The notes under the pieces were generated by a model. The model saw only the letters and a program-made list of their open reading frames with translations, was not told where the DNA came from and searched no databases. Positions 9,203 through 21,098 of a DNA stretch of 24,470 bases are shown piece by piece (position 1 is the stretch's first letter; each line of letters opens with the position of its first letter). The stretch spans positions 1-24,470 of the forward strand of contig JAAAUF010000639.1 of assembly GCA_015499985.1 (NCBI GenBank). Direction: 5' to 3'. A program made the position numbers and the translations under genes. Source of the DNA: Haplosporangium gracile (Eukaryota; Mortierellomycota; Mortierellomycetes; Mortierellales; Mortierellaceae).

Positions 9203-11229
9203 TTGGCATTATTTCAGGCAGATGGAGAACTGTCCAACTGCCTTCTAATCTGCCCCATTGCCCCTCTTTTTTATCTTGTTCATGTACATGTATTTACTGT
9301 ACTTGCTTGTTTTTCGTAATACGAACCATGACTTACATGAATGATACCTTCTTGTCATCTCTTCTGTCGTGAGCCAAGTCAAGCAGCAAAAACAACACCA
9401 CCACTACGAACCCAAAGGTATCTATCAGCAGAAGCGACAGGCAGCGATCTAACTTTTGAGGAGCTTGCAGTATGCTTCTTTGCTTCCGTCCTTCTTCCTG
9501 CCTGTCTGCCGCTGCTGCTACTTGACACCAGAAAAAAGCAAGGAGGAAGGGAGATCAGAAAAACTCAAAAAGAGAACAAGACGGGGGCGATCCATTTTAC
9601 AAAACGTACAATAACAACGACATGAATCAGATCGCATACTATAGTTGAGATTGTTCTCGTTCTTTTTTTGTTGCTGTCTGTATATTGGTAGGGATGCATA
9701 TGCTATTCACAGTGAATCAAGTGAAGCAAGGATACTTCGCGAAGCCAAAGAAAGGATGGCGCGATACAATTGGATCTGAGAGTCATGCATTTTTATTTTT
9801 GTGCGCAATGTCTAATCGTAAGCTCATAAGTTGAAGCGTCCATCCATGTCTGCCTGTCTGCCTGCATTGTCTTGCCTTGCATTGAATGTTTGAAGTGCTC
9901 AACTTTTTGTCAAAATATATTGAATCTATAAGTTGAGGTAAGGAAAGAGACCAAAAAACAACAAACAAGTAAGGTAAAGGTAAGAGTAAGGTAAGGAAAG
10001 GTGGATGGTGGATAGTGATCTCTACGTTGCATTAATGCGCGCCGAATACTGTTCATAGTTCGAGTGGAGTCATTCCATGGTCCCTTTGAGCACAAGGTGG
10101 CCAAGGGCTAAGGCATGAGTGTATCTTTATACCACTGTAGCAAGGGACTCTCATATCATGAATAACATTAAGACCGTGTTCTACCTAAGTGCATGGACGA
10201 CTAATGTCAGGTCTGAGGTTGACAATGAGCTTTCAACTCAACCAGGAGGAAAAGTAGCACCCCCGATAAAAAGGACCGAGACTCACTTAAGAATTGACGC
10301 AATGTCGTACAATGAACACGTCCACTCCCCTATCCCAATCGCATGAGATGCATTGACGATGAGCACAATTTTGGCGGGATGCGCTTTGGCGATTGGATAT
10401 TTTTAAAGGCTGGTCTCACCAGGGCATCGTCGGTAACCATTTATTTGCTTTTATGCACGGGTGTTGGGAGGGAGAGTCAGAGCCATCAGGTCTAGTTGGT
10501 TGCCATGCAATTGAGTTCTGTGCAACCACGACGGGCTAATAATAGCCTACAGCACGTTCCTAGATAACAGATCTACAGTATGTATGTATCCCGATACATC
10601 CTGACACGTCACCCTCGCCGGTCAGGTGATAAAATGCAACAAGGAACTCTCTATGCTAGACTGCCTTGCCATGTTGGACGCGCCGGTGTATGATGTGAGT
10701 GGGAGCGCGCGTCATTCTGTGTCCCCTTCTGGAAAGATCTTGATGATGACGCATTGGTGTCAAGGTGTGTTTTGCTACAACCAGGGCGTGTATGTTCGCG
10801 GTTTTCTTTCTTGTGTTTCTTTTTTTGTGATCCAAGCGCAGGGACAAGCGGCGAGCCCACGTCATTATTCGAGCATCAAAAAGCACCCACACGAATCTTA
10901 ATCATGGTGCTTTTGTCTCTTATCCTCCCTTGTCCAGCCATTGGTCCTGTCCTGATCCCTGAGGGTTAGATGTTCGACTGCGACGGACATGGATCGATGT
11001 AGGTGAACGTGCGTATGTATGTGTGTGTGTATGTCAGTGCCGAGTGTGAATATGCTTGTCAATACCCAATGCCTTTTCAAAGATCAATTGCTTTTCTATC
11101 TCTACTGATAGCTACCAATGCCAGACTGGCTCACAGATCGCACCATCGCCCCACCCCTGTCTTTTTGTCCTTTGACTGTCTTGCAATCGACCATTGGCTC
11201 AACGCTTCACGGTTCAATATGTATGTTTC

Positions 11230-11504
11230 TCAGCCCGTCGTCTGCGTTCTTCTCCTCTTCTTCTTTTTCTTTTCTACCCTTTCTCCATATCACCTCGCCC
11301 CTTTCTTCCCTGCTTCTTTTACTCTTCCTTTCTCCTTTTTTCTTCTTCCCTAACCCGCTTTCCCCTTTTCCTTCGTTCATCGCATAGATCGCACCTCCAC
11401 AACACCTTTCTCTCCGTCATCGAGAACTTGTGGATCACCCACTCTATTTCTCTTTTTTTCTCTTGTTCATTCGTCTTCGTTCATTCCTTCACTTCTCTCA
11501 AACG
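11230..11504 (+). promoter_or_regulatory. CT-rich 5' leader of the debranching enzyme gene
   Basis: A pyrimidine-dominated plus strand runs to the ATG at 11505, whose context is CTCAAACGATG. This resembles the leaders of the eIF4E-like and ceramide synthase genes. No clear TATA box was identified. Confidence 0.45.
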
Positions 11505-14500
11505 ATGACTTCCGCCGACCCCATCAACGTCTTCCGCATCGAGCTTGACGACGATGGCTCACCCGCCCAGGACGCCACGGTAAGCATTACTTGTCGTACG
11601 TCGCTATACCTTTTCTTTAAAAAAACCTCCGACCCTGACCTTTTTTGCTCTTTGCTCACTGCTCTCGTTTCCTGTTCTTGCTGAAAAATAGTACCACCGT
11701 CTGCCCCCACCAGATACCCCCTACATCCTGAGATTCAAGGTCATTGCTGGATCGTTGGCATCGAACCAGGGTGTCGTCTGGACCAACTATCCACCAAAAG
11801 GGTAACCACTTCATCTTTAATTGAAGACGTCTTCTTCGTTTTTGCTTATTTTGCAAGGAGTGTATTTTCCCACGACCATGTCGTTTTAAATGGATGACGT
11901 CTCGGCATAATTACTTACACACTATTTCTTCAACCGTTCAATCGTTCAATTTCAAACACAATAGAAAGCAGTTTAAGCGCGACGAGTTTTATCAGCATGG
12001 GTAAGGAGAAGCAACTACACAAGGGAATTATGATAATGAATGAATGGGCGAAGGGATCCGGATCAAGAGACTGAAACGCGTTATCGGAAGGACAAGAATG
12101 AACAACAGCATTTTACAGACAAGGAAGAAACAAATGCCAGTCAGGCAGCCAGTCAGCTCAGAAAAAGTCAGGTCACTGAAAGTACATCTTATCTTTCTCC
12201 CTCACTTCTCTCCCTTCCCTCTCTTGTTATCTCTCTCTTTGCGCGTCATTCAAACCTTCTCAGTTTGGCGGGGATTGAGCCCGAATGCGACCTGTTGATT
12301 ACCGGTTCAGGAGCATTCGAGTATTATGTCGAGCACTCGCCCTTCCAAGAGAATGGCTCCCTCTACTGGAGCCGTTCAGAAACTGGCTACTTTGTCGTCG
12401 ATCCTCAATTGACCCTGACCTCCACAGAGACCCCAGGAGTAGAAGGCAGCTCCACGAACTCGCTCCCTCTCGAGGGGCTTGTGATCGAGTCCGTCGTCCC
12501 CAAGTGGATGGGCAAGTTGTCAGAGTGGACACCTCATCTGGAGACTATCTCAAAGTCAGGCTACAACATGATCCACTTTGTACCCCTCCAGTACAGAGGT
12601 ATCTCCAACTCGCCCTACTCCATCTTTGACCAACTCAAGTTTGACCCAGGCCTTTTCGAGGACAAGGATCTGAAAAGGTCTGAAGATGAGCAGCGGGCGA
12701 TTGTCAAGGCAAAGCTGGCGGAGATCGAGACAAAGTACGGAGCACTTTCCTTGACCGACATTGTTTGGAACCACACCGCCTGCAACTCCACCTGGCTCTG
12801 GGACCACCCCGAAGGAGGTACTTTGTTACTTTTGTTCTACTCGATTTCCAATGAACCGAGAGTGCAGTCAAAATATTTCAACACTGAAAAATGCCCACTA
12901 TGTTGAAGTGAAAGCGCATCGTTATGGTACAACGAATATTGACAACTGGCTATCTTGTATGTTACATAGGCTACAATTTGCACAACTCCCCTCACCTTAT
13001 CCCTGCATTTGAACTGGACAGTGCTCTTTTGGCATTCTCGGCCAAGGTTGCAGACCCTTCGACCCCATTCTCGGCCGATATCAAGTCGGAGCATGAACTC
13101 AAGACGATCATGACAGCCCTTCGAGAGACCGTCTTCAAAGACATCAAGCTGTGGGAGTTTTATGTGATCGACGTCCTCACATCCCTGGAAGAGTTCAAGG
13201 CGGAGATCGCAGCCAAGAGGCCCTACAGTCGCGATCTCTTCAATCACGACACACTCACCAAGTTAACCTTGAAGGAAAAGGCAGATACCTTGAGCGAGGC
13301 TGCTCTGTCAGGAGTTGGTGAGCACGGCGACCGTCACCACAAAAAGATCCTTCCCAATGTGGCTGTAGCGTACATGTCTGCCCTCCTCAACATTGACTTT
13401 GCCAAGGCTGGAGCAACTGAGACTGTCTACGACGAATACAAAAAGATCTTGAACGAGATCAACCTGGAGTATTACAAGGCCTACGACATGGATGTCGAGA
13501 CTATCGTCGCCAACATTGAGAACCGTGTCAAGTACATGCGTCTCGACGAGCATGGACCCAGACTTGGACCCGTCACCGAGGAGTAAGTTTTACACATTTT
13601 GGAAAATATGAGCATCATACATTAAGTAACACTAAACGCACCATCGTTCTCATTTCACGTTTTGTCTTTGTTTCATAGAAACCCGTTGGTGGAGACATAC
13701 TTCACTCGGCTGCCAGAGAACGAGCGCACGGCTGTCCACCCACCAGGATCATTGGCACTTGTCAACAACGGATGGATCTGGAACGCCGATCCACTTCGAG
13801 ACTTTGCTGGCAAAGACAGCCATGCCTACCTGCGCCGTGAAGTCATCATCTGGGGCGACTGTGTCAAGCTGCGATATGGAAAGGGACCCGTAAGTCCTTT
13901 GTCGTGCCGTATGTATATGTTTCTCACACGTTTTAGTCCATGACGAGTCATACTCACTACTGTGCTCTCTCTTCTTGGCTTACAGGAAGATGCCCCATGG
14001 CTGTGGGAGCGTATGAAGGAGTACACGATCCAGTCTGCTCGCCTTTTCCACGGATTCAGAATCGACAATTGCCACTCGACACCAATCCATCTCGCTCAGT
14101 ACTTGCTGGATGCTGCTCGCACTGTTCGTCCCAACCTCTATGTTGTTGCAGAGCTGTTTACTGGATCAGAGGCCATGGACATTCGCTTTGTGAGTCGCTT
14201 GGGCATCAACTCATTAATTCGTGAGGCCATGCAGGCATGGGAGCCCCATGAGCTGAGCCGTCTCATCCACCGTCACGGCATCAAGCCAGTCGGTAAGTTG
14301 CTCACTTAAATCGTGTATAACAGCAACCTGTTATTTTTCTATCACCTAATTAACATAATTCATTTCGTGCAATGTAGGCTGCATGGATCGCACTAGTTTA
14401 TGCGAAGACGTATCATGGACTGGACCTGATGGCAAGACTGTGCCCAGTCGAATTACACCTCTTGTTCCTTCGCACCCTCATGCTCTCTTCATGGACTGCA

Positions 14501-17500
14501 CACACGACAACGAGACCCCTCACCAGAAGCGCCGCGCTGAAGATACACTCTCCAACGCTGGTCTTGTGTGCATGACGTCCTGTGCTATTGGCTCAGTCAA
14601 GGGTTACGATGAGCTATACCCTACTTTGCTGAACTTGGTAACAGAAAAGCGTCACTATGCGAACTACAAGGATCCCATGGCCATTGGTATCACAAGTATC
14701 AAGGCTCGTCTAAACAAACTTCACACCAAGCTGGCACTCGAGGGTTTCGAGGAAGCCCATGTGCATCACGAAAACGAGGTAGGTCATGTTTGTCCAAGTT
14801 TTATTCATCTTATGCGTACCTTTTCCCCATCAACATGTTCTAACGCTCGCACTCTTCATAATCTAGTACATCATTGTTCACCGTCAGCAGCCAAGCACGT
14901 TGAAGGGCTATATTTTGATCGCCCACACGTCGTTCTACGACAACCCTAAGCGAGGCGACATTATGCCTATCAAGCTTCGCGGTACCACTGCCATGGTCAT
15001 GTTCTCTGTTGGCTTGGAGGTCACCTCCCGCACTCTTGAAAAAAGCGATATGTTCCTGGAGGGCCTTCCCGGAAAGATTGTGGAGCTTGCAGAGCCCAAG
15101 ATTTCGTACCAATCTGACAACCAGGGTGCCTTTACCCAGATTGAGATTCCCGATCGATTCCCTGGAGGTAGTATCATTCTTTTGGAGACCTCTGTTGACA
15201 GCAAGGTGTCGACCAACATTGAGACTCTGGTCAAGACCATTCCCGACAATATCTTTGGCGAACTCGGATGGATGGAACTTAACATTGTTCTCTACCGTTG
15301 CGATGGCGAGGAGCAGGACCTTACTCGTAAGTACTGTACTAGGTTTGATAATTATGTTGGTATTTAATATTTTGTCGTTAATTCTACTGACAGGCCCCTT
15401 TTGCACTATTATATACCCCTTTATTAGCTGGAAATGGAGTGTACAACATCCCTAATCATGGCCAGCTTGTCTACTGTGGTCTGGAAGGATTCGTCTCTGT
15501 GCTCAAGCCCATTATTATAACTAACGACCTTGGTCACCCGTTCTGCGCTCACTTGCGCGACGGCCACTGGGCCTTGGACTACATCCGCGACCGAATTCAG
15601 AGGTGAGTGTTTATTTTGTCATTCTCAGAGGTTTCAAGTAGCAACAGTTTAACAATGCCTTCACTACCACTTTCGTCGTCATACTAATATGCCTTCAATG
15701 ATCTTCCAATGTAATGTAGACATCTGCATTTGTTCCCTGCGCTTAGTTCGTTGCACGAGTGGTACGCAGATCGCATAGGTGCCATCAAAAAGCTGCCCAA
15801 CTACCTTGTACCTCGCTACTTTGCATTGGCAATCATGACAGCCTATGATGCTGCTCGCAACCGCGCCTACTCTCTGATGCCGCCCCTGATCCAGCAGGGA
15901 GATTACTTCACCAAGTCGCTTGCCTTGACCGCTCTTCAGGTGTACAGTTTTGTGGACTCTGCCGGTTTGCACCCCACCAAGAAGACCCCTTCGCTTGCAG
16001 CTGGTTTGCCCCACTTTACTCACCGCCACATGCGCACATGGGGACGTGATGTGTTTATCAGTCTGCGCGGTATCCTCCTCGTTACCGGCCAGTTTGATGC
16101 AGCCAAGGATCACATTCTCGCCTTTGCCAGCAGTTTGAAGCACGGTATGATCCCCAACTTGCTCGACAGTCTCCGGTCCCCCCGATACAACTCTCGTGAC
16201 TCCGTCTGGTGGTTCTTCCAGTCGGTTCAGGATTACTGCACCATCGTCCCTAATGGCGAGGCCATCTTGAAGGAATCGTTTGCACGTCGTTTTCCCGACG
16301 GTCAGGCCTTTGTCGAGCACACCAGCCCCGAAGCCTACTCTGTCAGTGTCACCTTGGAGGAGATTTTGACCGAAATTCTTGTGTGCCACGCTAACGGCAT
16401 TCACTATCGCGAGTGGAATGCAGGATATCGTCTGGATGAGCAAATGTCGGACAAGGGCTTTCAGGTGGATGTCGATCTGGACTTCAAGACAGGATTTGTT
16501 ACCGGCGGAAGCGTCTACAACTGCGGAACTTGGATGGACAAGATGGGAGAGAGTGCCAAGGCTGGCACTAAGGGAGTTCCCGCCACGCCTCGCGACGGCG
16601 CCAACGTCGAGATTATTGGTCTTTTGAAGTCATCGCTGCGATGGGTCAATGATCTCCACAAGCGAGGCAAGTTTGCGCTTGAAAAGATTGATATCGGCGA
16701 AACCCAGTTCAAGGATAAGCCCAGACCTGCCAGGACCCTTACGCTTAAGGAATGGGAGGACCTGATTCAAAAAAACTTTGAAAAGTACTTTTACGTCCCC
16801 ACCAATCCTGATGAGGATAGTCAGTATGTGATCGCCTCGGAGCTTGTCAACCGCCGCGGCATGTACAAGGATACCTATGGATCTATCACTCCATTTGCCG
16901 ATTACCAGCTTCGTTGCAACTTCCCTGTCGCCATGTGTGTTGCTCCCGAGCTCTTTGACAAGGCTCACGCTATAGGTGCTTTAGAGCTCGCCAAGGAAGT
17001 CATCCTCGGACCTCTCGGTAAGTTATTTGACAAATTTAGGTTTATTGTATGATACCTAAAGGTCGATAAGTTACCTCACATCCACTCACTTTTTGCTTCT
17101 TTCGACTGTTAGGTATGCGCACATTGGACCCTGCAGACTGGGCCTACAGACCCAACTACGACAACAGCAACGATTCGGACGACCGCATGATCGCCAAGGG
17201 CTGGAACTATCACCAGGGACCTGTATGTTGCTTTCAAATGAACATGTCGTTGCTTCTCGAGCATGTGCTCAATCCACTTACTAACTCGTTCTTGATTTCT
17301 TCGTTACAGGAATGGCTATGGTGCACTGGTTATTTCTTCCGTGCTTACCTCCTCATGAGGCTGAAGTGTGATCCTGACTCCGTAAGTGCCAAATTCACTT
17401 CTTTCTCCATTGCACAAGGAATACTATCAAATGTAAGAGGAATAGCCATGACCACTAAGAATTTTATTATACGACGCTGCTAAATAGGTCAAGGACACTG

Positions 17501-17700
17501 TGTTTGAGCTGCACCGAATGATGTTGCCTCACAAGGCCCAGCTGGAGACGAGTCCATGGGCTGGTTTGGCAGAGTTGACCAACCTGAACGGCGCGATCTG
17601 CATGGATGCCTGCCAGTCCCAAGCATGGTCATCGTCGACGCTGCTAGATCTTTTGCACGACATTGATGTTCTCCGTAAGGATGGCCGCCTCAAGCAATAA
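11505..17700 (+). CDS. GDB1: Glycogen debranching enzyme (4-alpha-glucanotransferase / amylo-alpha-1,6-glucosidase)
   Basis: Fourteen exons: 11505-11579, 11692-11801, 11965-12000, 12264-12817, 12970-13582, 13679-13889, 13986-14292, 14378-14778, 14867-15326, 15428-15602, 15720-17017, 17113-17222, 17310-17381, 17488-17700. All introns are GT-AG and the frame closes to 1544 aa, close to yeast Gdb1 and human AGL. The enzyme is cytosolic; it moves maltosyl or maltotriosyl units off limit-dextrin branches, then hydrolyses the remaining alpha-1,6 glucose. The GH13-type transferase half shows the nucleophile Asp560 in [10 protein letters not shown], acid/base Glu589 in [10 protein letters not shown] and Asp679 in DCTHDNETP. 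The C-terminal GH133 glucosidase half shows RTWGRD (to Asp1091), [22 protein letters not shown] and GLAELTN (Glu1503, the likely catalytic base by position). Exon 3 is only 36 nt. No lesion is seen, so it should be functional. Confidence 0.96.
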
Positions 17701-18040
17701 GCATCCTTATCAGCATGAACTCTTCACCATTAACGACAAAAAGAAAGCAAAATAATAAACCACGATCTCGTCAGTTTTATTTGCCACCAATTTCTCTTTA
17801 CGTCGGATTGAGCCCAATCCATATGTAATACAGTGGCTTTGTTTTCGCCGACTTCCTTTCACCCCTCATTCCTTTAAAGCTTTCATTCACTTTACAAACC
17901 ACGCATTTTTCATCGACCCGCCTGTTAGTAACAAGGATTCAGGAAACAAGGACATAGGGAAACAGGACACAGGAAGCACCAACCAGCACATCTCGTGGGC
18001 ACAGAATCAACATCATCCATTTTGTCTATTGAACAGCATA
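17701..18040. other. Intergenic spacer between GDB1 and GPI14
   Basis: These 340 bases hold the 3' UTR of the debranching enzyme gene, with its poly(A) signal, and the short promoter of the PIG-M gene. The second half is A/C-rich with CACAGGA- and ACAAGGA-like repeats just before the start. No other gene is seen. Confidence 0.6.
17754..17759 (+). terminator. Poly(A) signal of GDB1
   Basis: AATAAA begins 54 bases after the TAA stop of the debranching enzyme at 17698-17700, a typical distance for a fungal gene. Confidence 0.6.
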
Positions 18041-19675
18041 ATGTCGCGATTCGACTTTACGTTCCGGCAACTCATCGGGGCAAGTGTCGCGCTACACGGG
18101 ATCCTCCTTATCTACGGCCACTGGCAGGACACCCACCTCGTCGTCAAATACACCGATATTGACTATGTAGTCTTCACCGACGCATCCAGATACCTCACCC
18201 AGGGACAATCGCCCTACAAACGCGCGACTTATCGCTATACCCCTCTCCTTGCCCAGATGCTGATGCCCAATATCTGGCTCAATGAGTCCTTTGGCAAATG
18301 GATCTTCACAGGCGCCAACCTGCTGATCGGTGTGCTGATCCAAAAAATCTTGCGGTTAAGAGGCATGTCTGAGTCGAAGGCGGTCAAGTTCAATGCGATC
18401 TGGTTGCTAAACCCCATGGTCGCCAATATCTCGACCCGAGGAAACGCCGAGAGTGTCATTGGAGCTATGGTCCTGGGATCGTTTTATTTGATCATGAAGC
18501 GGAGGATCGGGTGGGGCGCCTTTTTGTATGGACTGAGTGTGCATTTTAAGACATACCCGATCATCTACTCGATTTCGTTGTTGGTCATGATGGACGGCAA
18601 GTACTTTCAGATTCAGGATAAGGAGGCTTTGGAGGCGGAGAAGGAGAAGGACGAGGGTGCACAGGGAGATCAGTTAGGCAGCAGCGGTCATCGAAGCAGT
18701 GGATCCAAAGACTCGGTTGTTGTCAAGGCTGTCAAGGATCTCATCAACTTTATCACATGGCGTCGTGTCCAGTTTGGCCTCTTGAGTGGTGCCTGGTTCT
18801 TTTTCTTTACCGGCCTTATGTACTACATGTAAGTCCTTGTTTGACGGTTGTGACGCACGCAGAGAGTGAAGGGTGTTTAGGGGTTACCACAGGAAAGAAA
18901 TGTCAATCCAGATACTCATGATTATTGTTTACATTATGGTTTGTAGGTACGGATACGAGTTCCTGTTCGAGACGTACCTGTACCATGTCACACGAAAAGA
19001 CCATCGCCACAACTTTTCGTTCTGGTTCTACAACATCTACCTGACGTTCACATCCCCCACTGGAACACTGGTCAGCGTATTGACGTTTGTGCCCCAATTG
19101 GCGCTCGTCCTTGCGATTGGATGCTGCTTTGGCAAGGATGTCTTCTTTTGCGCCTTCCTCCAGACGTTTGCCTTTGTCGCATGGAACAAGGTCTGCACCG
19201 CGCAGGTACGCTATCATACACCGATTTTGTTGTCGTTACTTCTCTCCCTTGTTTCTCTTGTGTTTTACTGTTCAGAACAAAAAAAAAGGAGATGGATAGT
19301 AACGAAAGGAGATCAAAAGAACATTTTACTAACAGGATCATGTCTCCTACTTGTGCCAACCAGTACTTCATGTGGTACATAGTCTTCTTGCCACTTCTCA
19401 TTCCCAACCTGGCATCAAACCCCCGCATGAGTCTCAAGTCACAGGGAAGGAACATGTTGATTGGCTGGGTGGCCTCTCAGGGTCTGTGGCTGTCCCAGGC
19501 CTACAATCTCGAGTTCCTGGGATTGAACACCTTCTGGAACCTGTTTATCGCCTCTGCGTTGATGTATGCGACCAACGTCTGGATTTTGGTCGAGTTGATT
19601 ACAGGGGCGACTTATGAGCCAATCTTTGGCGAACGCGGGGTCATTCGTCAAATATGGTCTCCTTCTCGTTCATGA
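18041..19675 (+). CDS. GPI14: GPI mannosyltransferase I catalytic subunit (PIG-M/Gpi14)
   Basis: Three exons, 18041-18828, 18947-19205 and 19364-19675, give 452 aa, slightly longer than human PIG-M. The protein is a multi-pass ER enzyme of the GT-C fold that adds the first alpha-1,4 mannose to GlcN-(acyl)PI from dolichol-phosphate-mannose, working with a PIG-X/Pbn1-type partner. The luminal DXD motif is Asp39-Ile-Asp41 after the first membrane segment, in KYTDIDYVVFTDA. Other family blocks are RATYRYTPLL, WLLNP, YGLSVHFKTYP, KDHRHNFSFWFYNIYL and NKVCTAQYFMWY. Residues of about 189-232 form a hydrophilic, charged and Ser-rich insert between membrane segments that looks lineage-specific. The ATG at 18041 starts exactly where the family's first hydrophobic helix is expected. 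It lies in tandem 340 bases after GDB1. Confidence 0.95.
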
Positions 19676-19724
19676 ACAGGAGAACGTTCGCTTTTGCGCG
19701 GCAACAAGGATAACGAAACAAGTC

Positions 19725-19730
19725 AATAAA
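19725..19730 (+). terminator. Poly(A) signal of GPI14
   Basis: AATAAA lies 50 bases after the TGA stop at 19673-19675. Confidence 0.6.
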
Positions 19731-19825
19731 AAACTAGATATCGTTGATATCTGTGCGTTGAGTGTTCAATTGTGCGGCAAAGCGGTTATCAGATCATTAG
19801 CTCATCCATTCCAGAGGGGGGAAGG

Positions 19826-19845
19826 GAGAGAGAGAGAGAGAGAGA
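19826..19845. repeat. (GA)10 dinucleotide microsatellite
   Basis: Ten uninterrupted GA units in the spacer downstream of GPI14, flanked by purine-rich sequence. Confidence 0.9.
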
Positions 19846-20457
19846 AGCGTGGTTACGTTGTTTAATTGTGTAATTTCGCGCATTTGTCGTTCGTTAACGC
19901 ACCAGGAGCCATTTAGTCCAACCCATCCTTGCAGGTCATTTTTCGGCCAGCCCGTCAGCCAGCCAGCCAGTCAATGCGCACGACGGAATATGGATGAAGC
20001 GAACTCCGGATACTTTTTTTTTTTTTATTTCATGACAAAGATATTTCGTAAAAGCAGGAAATAGTCTCGAGACCTCGCGGCCATTTCCGTCATGGACAGA
20101 CTCGGTCTTTATAATAAGAGAATCGAAGAGAAACGAGAAAAGAGAAAAGAGATATTAATGGAATCTCTTCTTGACGGTGACATAAAGCAGCGATCGTCGG
20201 CATTTTGTTCTTTTTTGCACTTTTGTTCTTCATTTCCCTCGTTTCGTTTCTTACCCCCCTTTTCTCTCTCTTTACTTGTCCTCTTTCTTTACCTTTTCTC
20301 TCTTCCAGTAACACTCATCTTCCTTCGTCCACGCACTTTACCCCACTTGGCTCTGCGCTTTTTTTATATTTTCGCTTGGAGCTGGCTGCACATCGACATC
20401 ATATTTTTGTGGAAAATAGAAAAGGACAGCATCATCATACAACTCCCGTTCAGGTAA

Positions 20458-20546
20458 CAAACACAACAAACAAACCAAAGAAACAAGGGCCTGTCAAAAG
20501 ATTTGCGCTCTCGGATCTGGATGGCTGGTTGGACATTAATGAATGA
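20458..20546 (+). other. Possible terminal exon of an unrecognised small gene
   Basis: After a CCCGTTCAG acceptor-like site at 20447-20455 the plus strand reads a balanced, charged sequence containing KPKKQGPVKRF and SDLDGWLDINE and then stops at TGA (20544-20546). This contrasts with the low-complexity translations around it. A start exon was not established; an ATG at 20158 (MESLLDG) followed by a GTGACA donor-like site is one possibility. No family was recognised, and chance remains likely. Confidence 0.15.
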
Positions 20547-20789
20547 AAGCAAAAAAAATCAAGAATAAGAACGAGATACGAATGTTGATTTTCTGTTACT
20601 ATTTTCTGGTTATTTTTTTTTGTTGAGGATGGTAACTCGATGGGGATAAAGACGATTGCCTGGCTCTTCTCTTTGTTATCGCCTTCTCTTCTTTTCTCCT
20701 AAGGCTGTGTTTGTCTGTTCGTTACTTGTGGGCCGACCGATTGAACATGAACATGATTTGACCCCGCTATGCTTTTTTTTTATTTTTAT

Positions 20790-21098
20790 CATGTATTTGT
20801 GCCTCTGCTCACTCTCCACCACCTCCGCTTTCTTTTCTCTTTCTTTTCTTTTTCCTTTTTTTTTTTATTGCCATTCCCCAACAGACCAGCAGTCTTACCT
20901 CCTGCCTCCTCCCTCGTTTTTCGTTTCTTTTCCTTCTTCGCTCTCCTCACACTTTTTCTCACCTTCATCGTCCACTCTACTGTTTAGACGCTACTCCACC
21001 GTACCTTACACTTTGACTGGCTCTCACCTCTGTCTCCTCTCCACTCACTCACTCTCTCTTGACCAATTGATCGTTCTACACAGGAACGTATAAACGCC
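20790..21098 (+). promoter_or_regulatory. CT-rich 5' leader of the ceramide synthase gene
   Basis: The plus strand is dominated by T and C runs up to the ATG at 21099, whose context is ATAAACGCCATGG, with a purine at +4. The style matches the other gene leaders in the window. Confidence 0.4.

Larger units (their letters stand above)
7552..11504. other. Head-to-head intergenic region of about 4 kb
   Basis: No convincing gene was found between the divergent seven-transmembrane gene (-) and debranching enzyme gene (+). Contents: a minus-strand CT-rich leader and TATA box up to about 7850; an (ATAC)11 microsatellite; a purine-rich plus strand at about 8640-8970, switching abruptly to a pyrimidine-rich plus strand at about 9000-9180; a GTAAGG-type purine repeat near 9965-10003; a GT/AT-rich stretch near 11008-11035; and the CT-rich leader of the debranching enzyme from about 11230. 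Open frames here have low-complexity translations. A non-coding RNA gene cannot be excluded. Confidence 0.5.
19676..21098. other. Intergenic region between GPI14 and the ceramide synthase
   Basis: About 1.4 kb with the GPI14 3' UTR, a (GA)10 run, a short CCAG-type tandem near 19955-19970, CT-rich blocks at about 20220-20310, and the pyrimidine-rich leader of the ceramide synthase from about 20790. A short protein-like tail at 20458-20546 is listed separately. No recognised gene lies here. Confidence 0.5.

Noticed and set aside
11003..11508. Plus-strand hydrophobic frames upstream of the debranching enzyme start.
   Set aside because: They are translations of the CT-rich leader; the family N-terminus fits the ATG at 11505.
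12040..12263. Open frame continuing upstream of GDB1 exon 4, suggesting a longer exon or a second start.
   Set aside because: The exon 3 donor GTAAGG and the TCTCAG acceptor at 12263 restore the family alignment; reading through from exon 3 meets TAA at once, and the upstream translation is not AGL-like.
15679..16443. Long antisense open frame (about 254 codons) opposite the debranching enzyme.
   Set aside because: It mirrors conserved GH133 coding sequence, with no family resemblance of its own; a shadow of codon usage.
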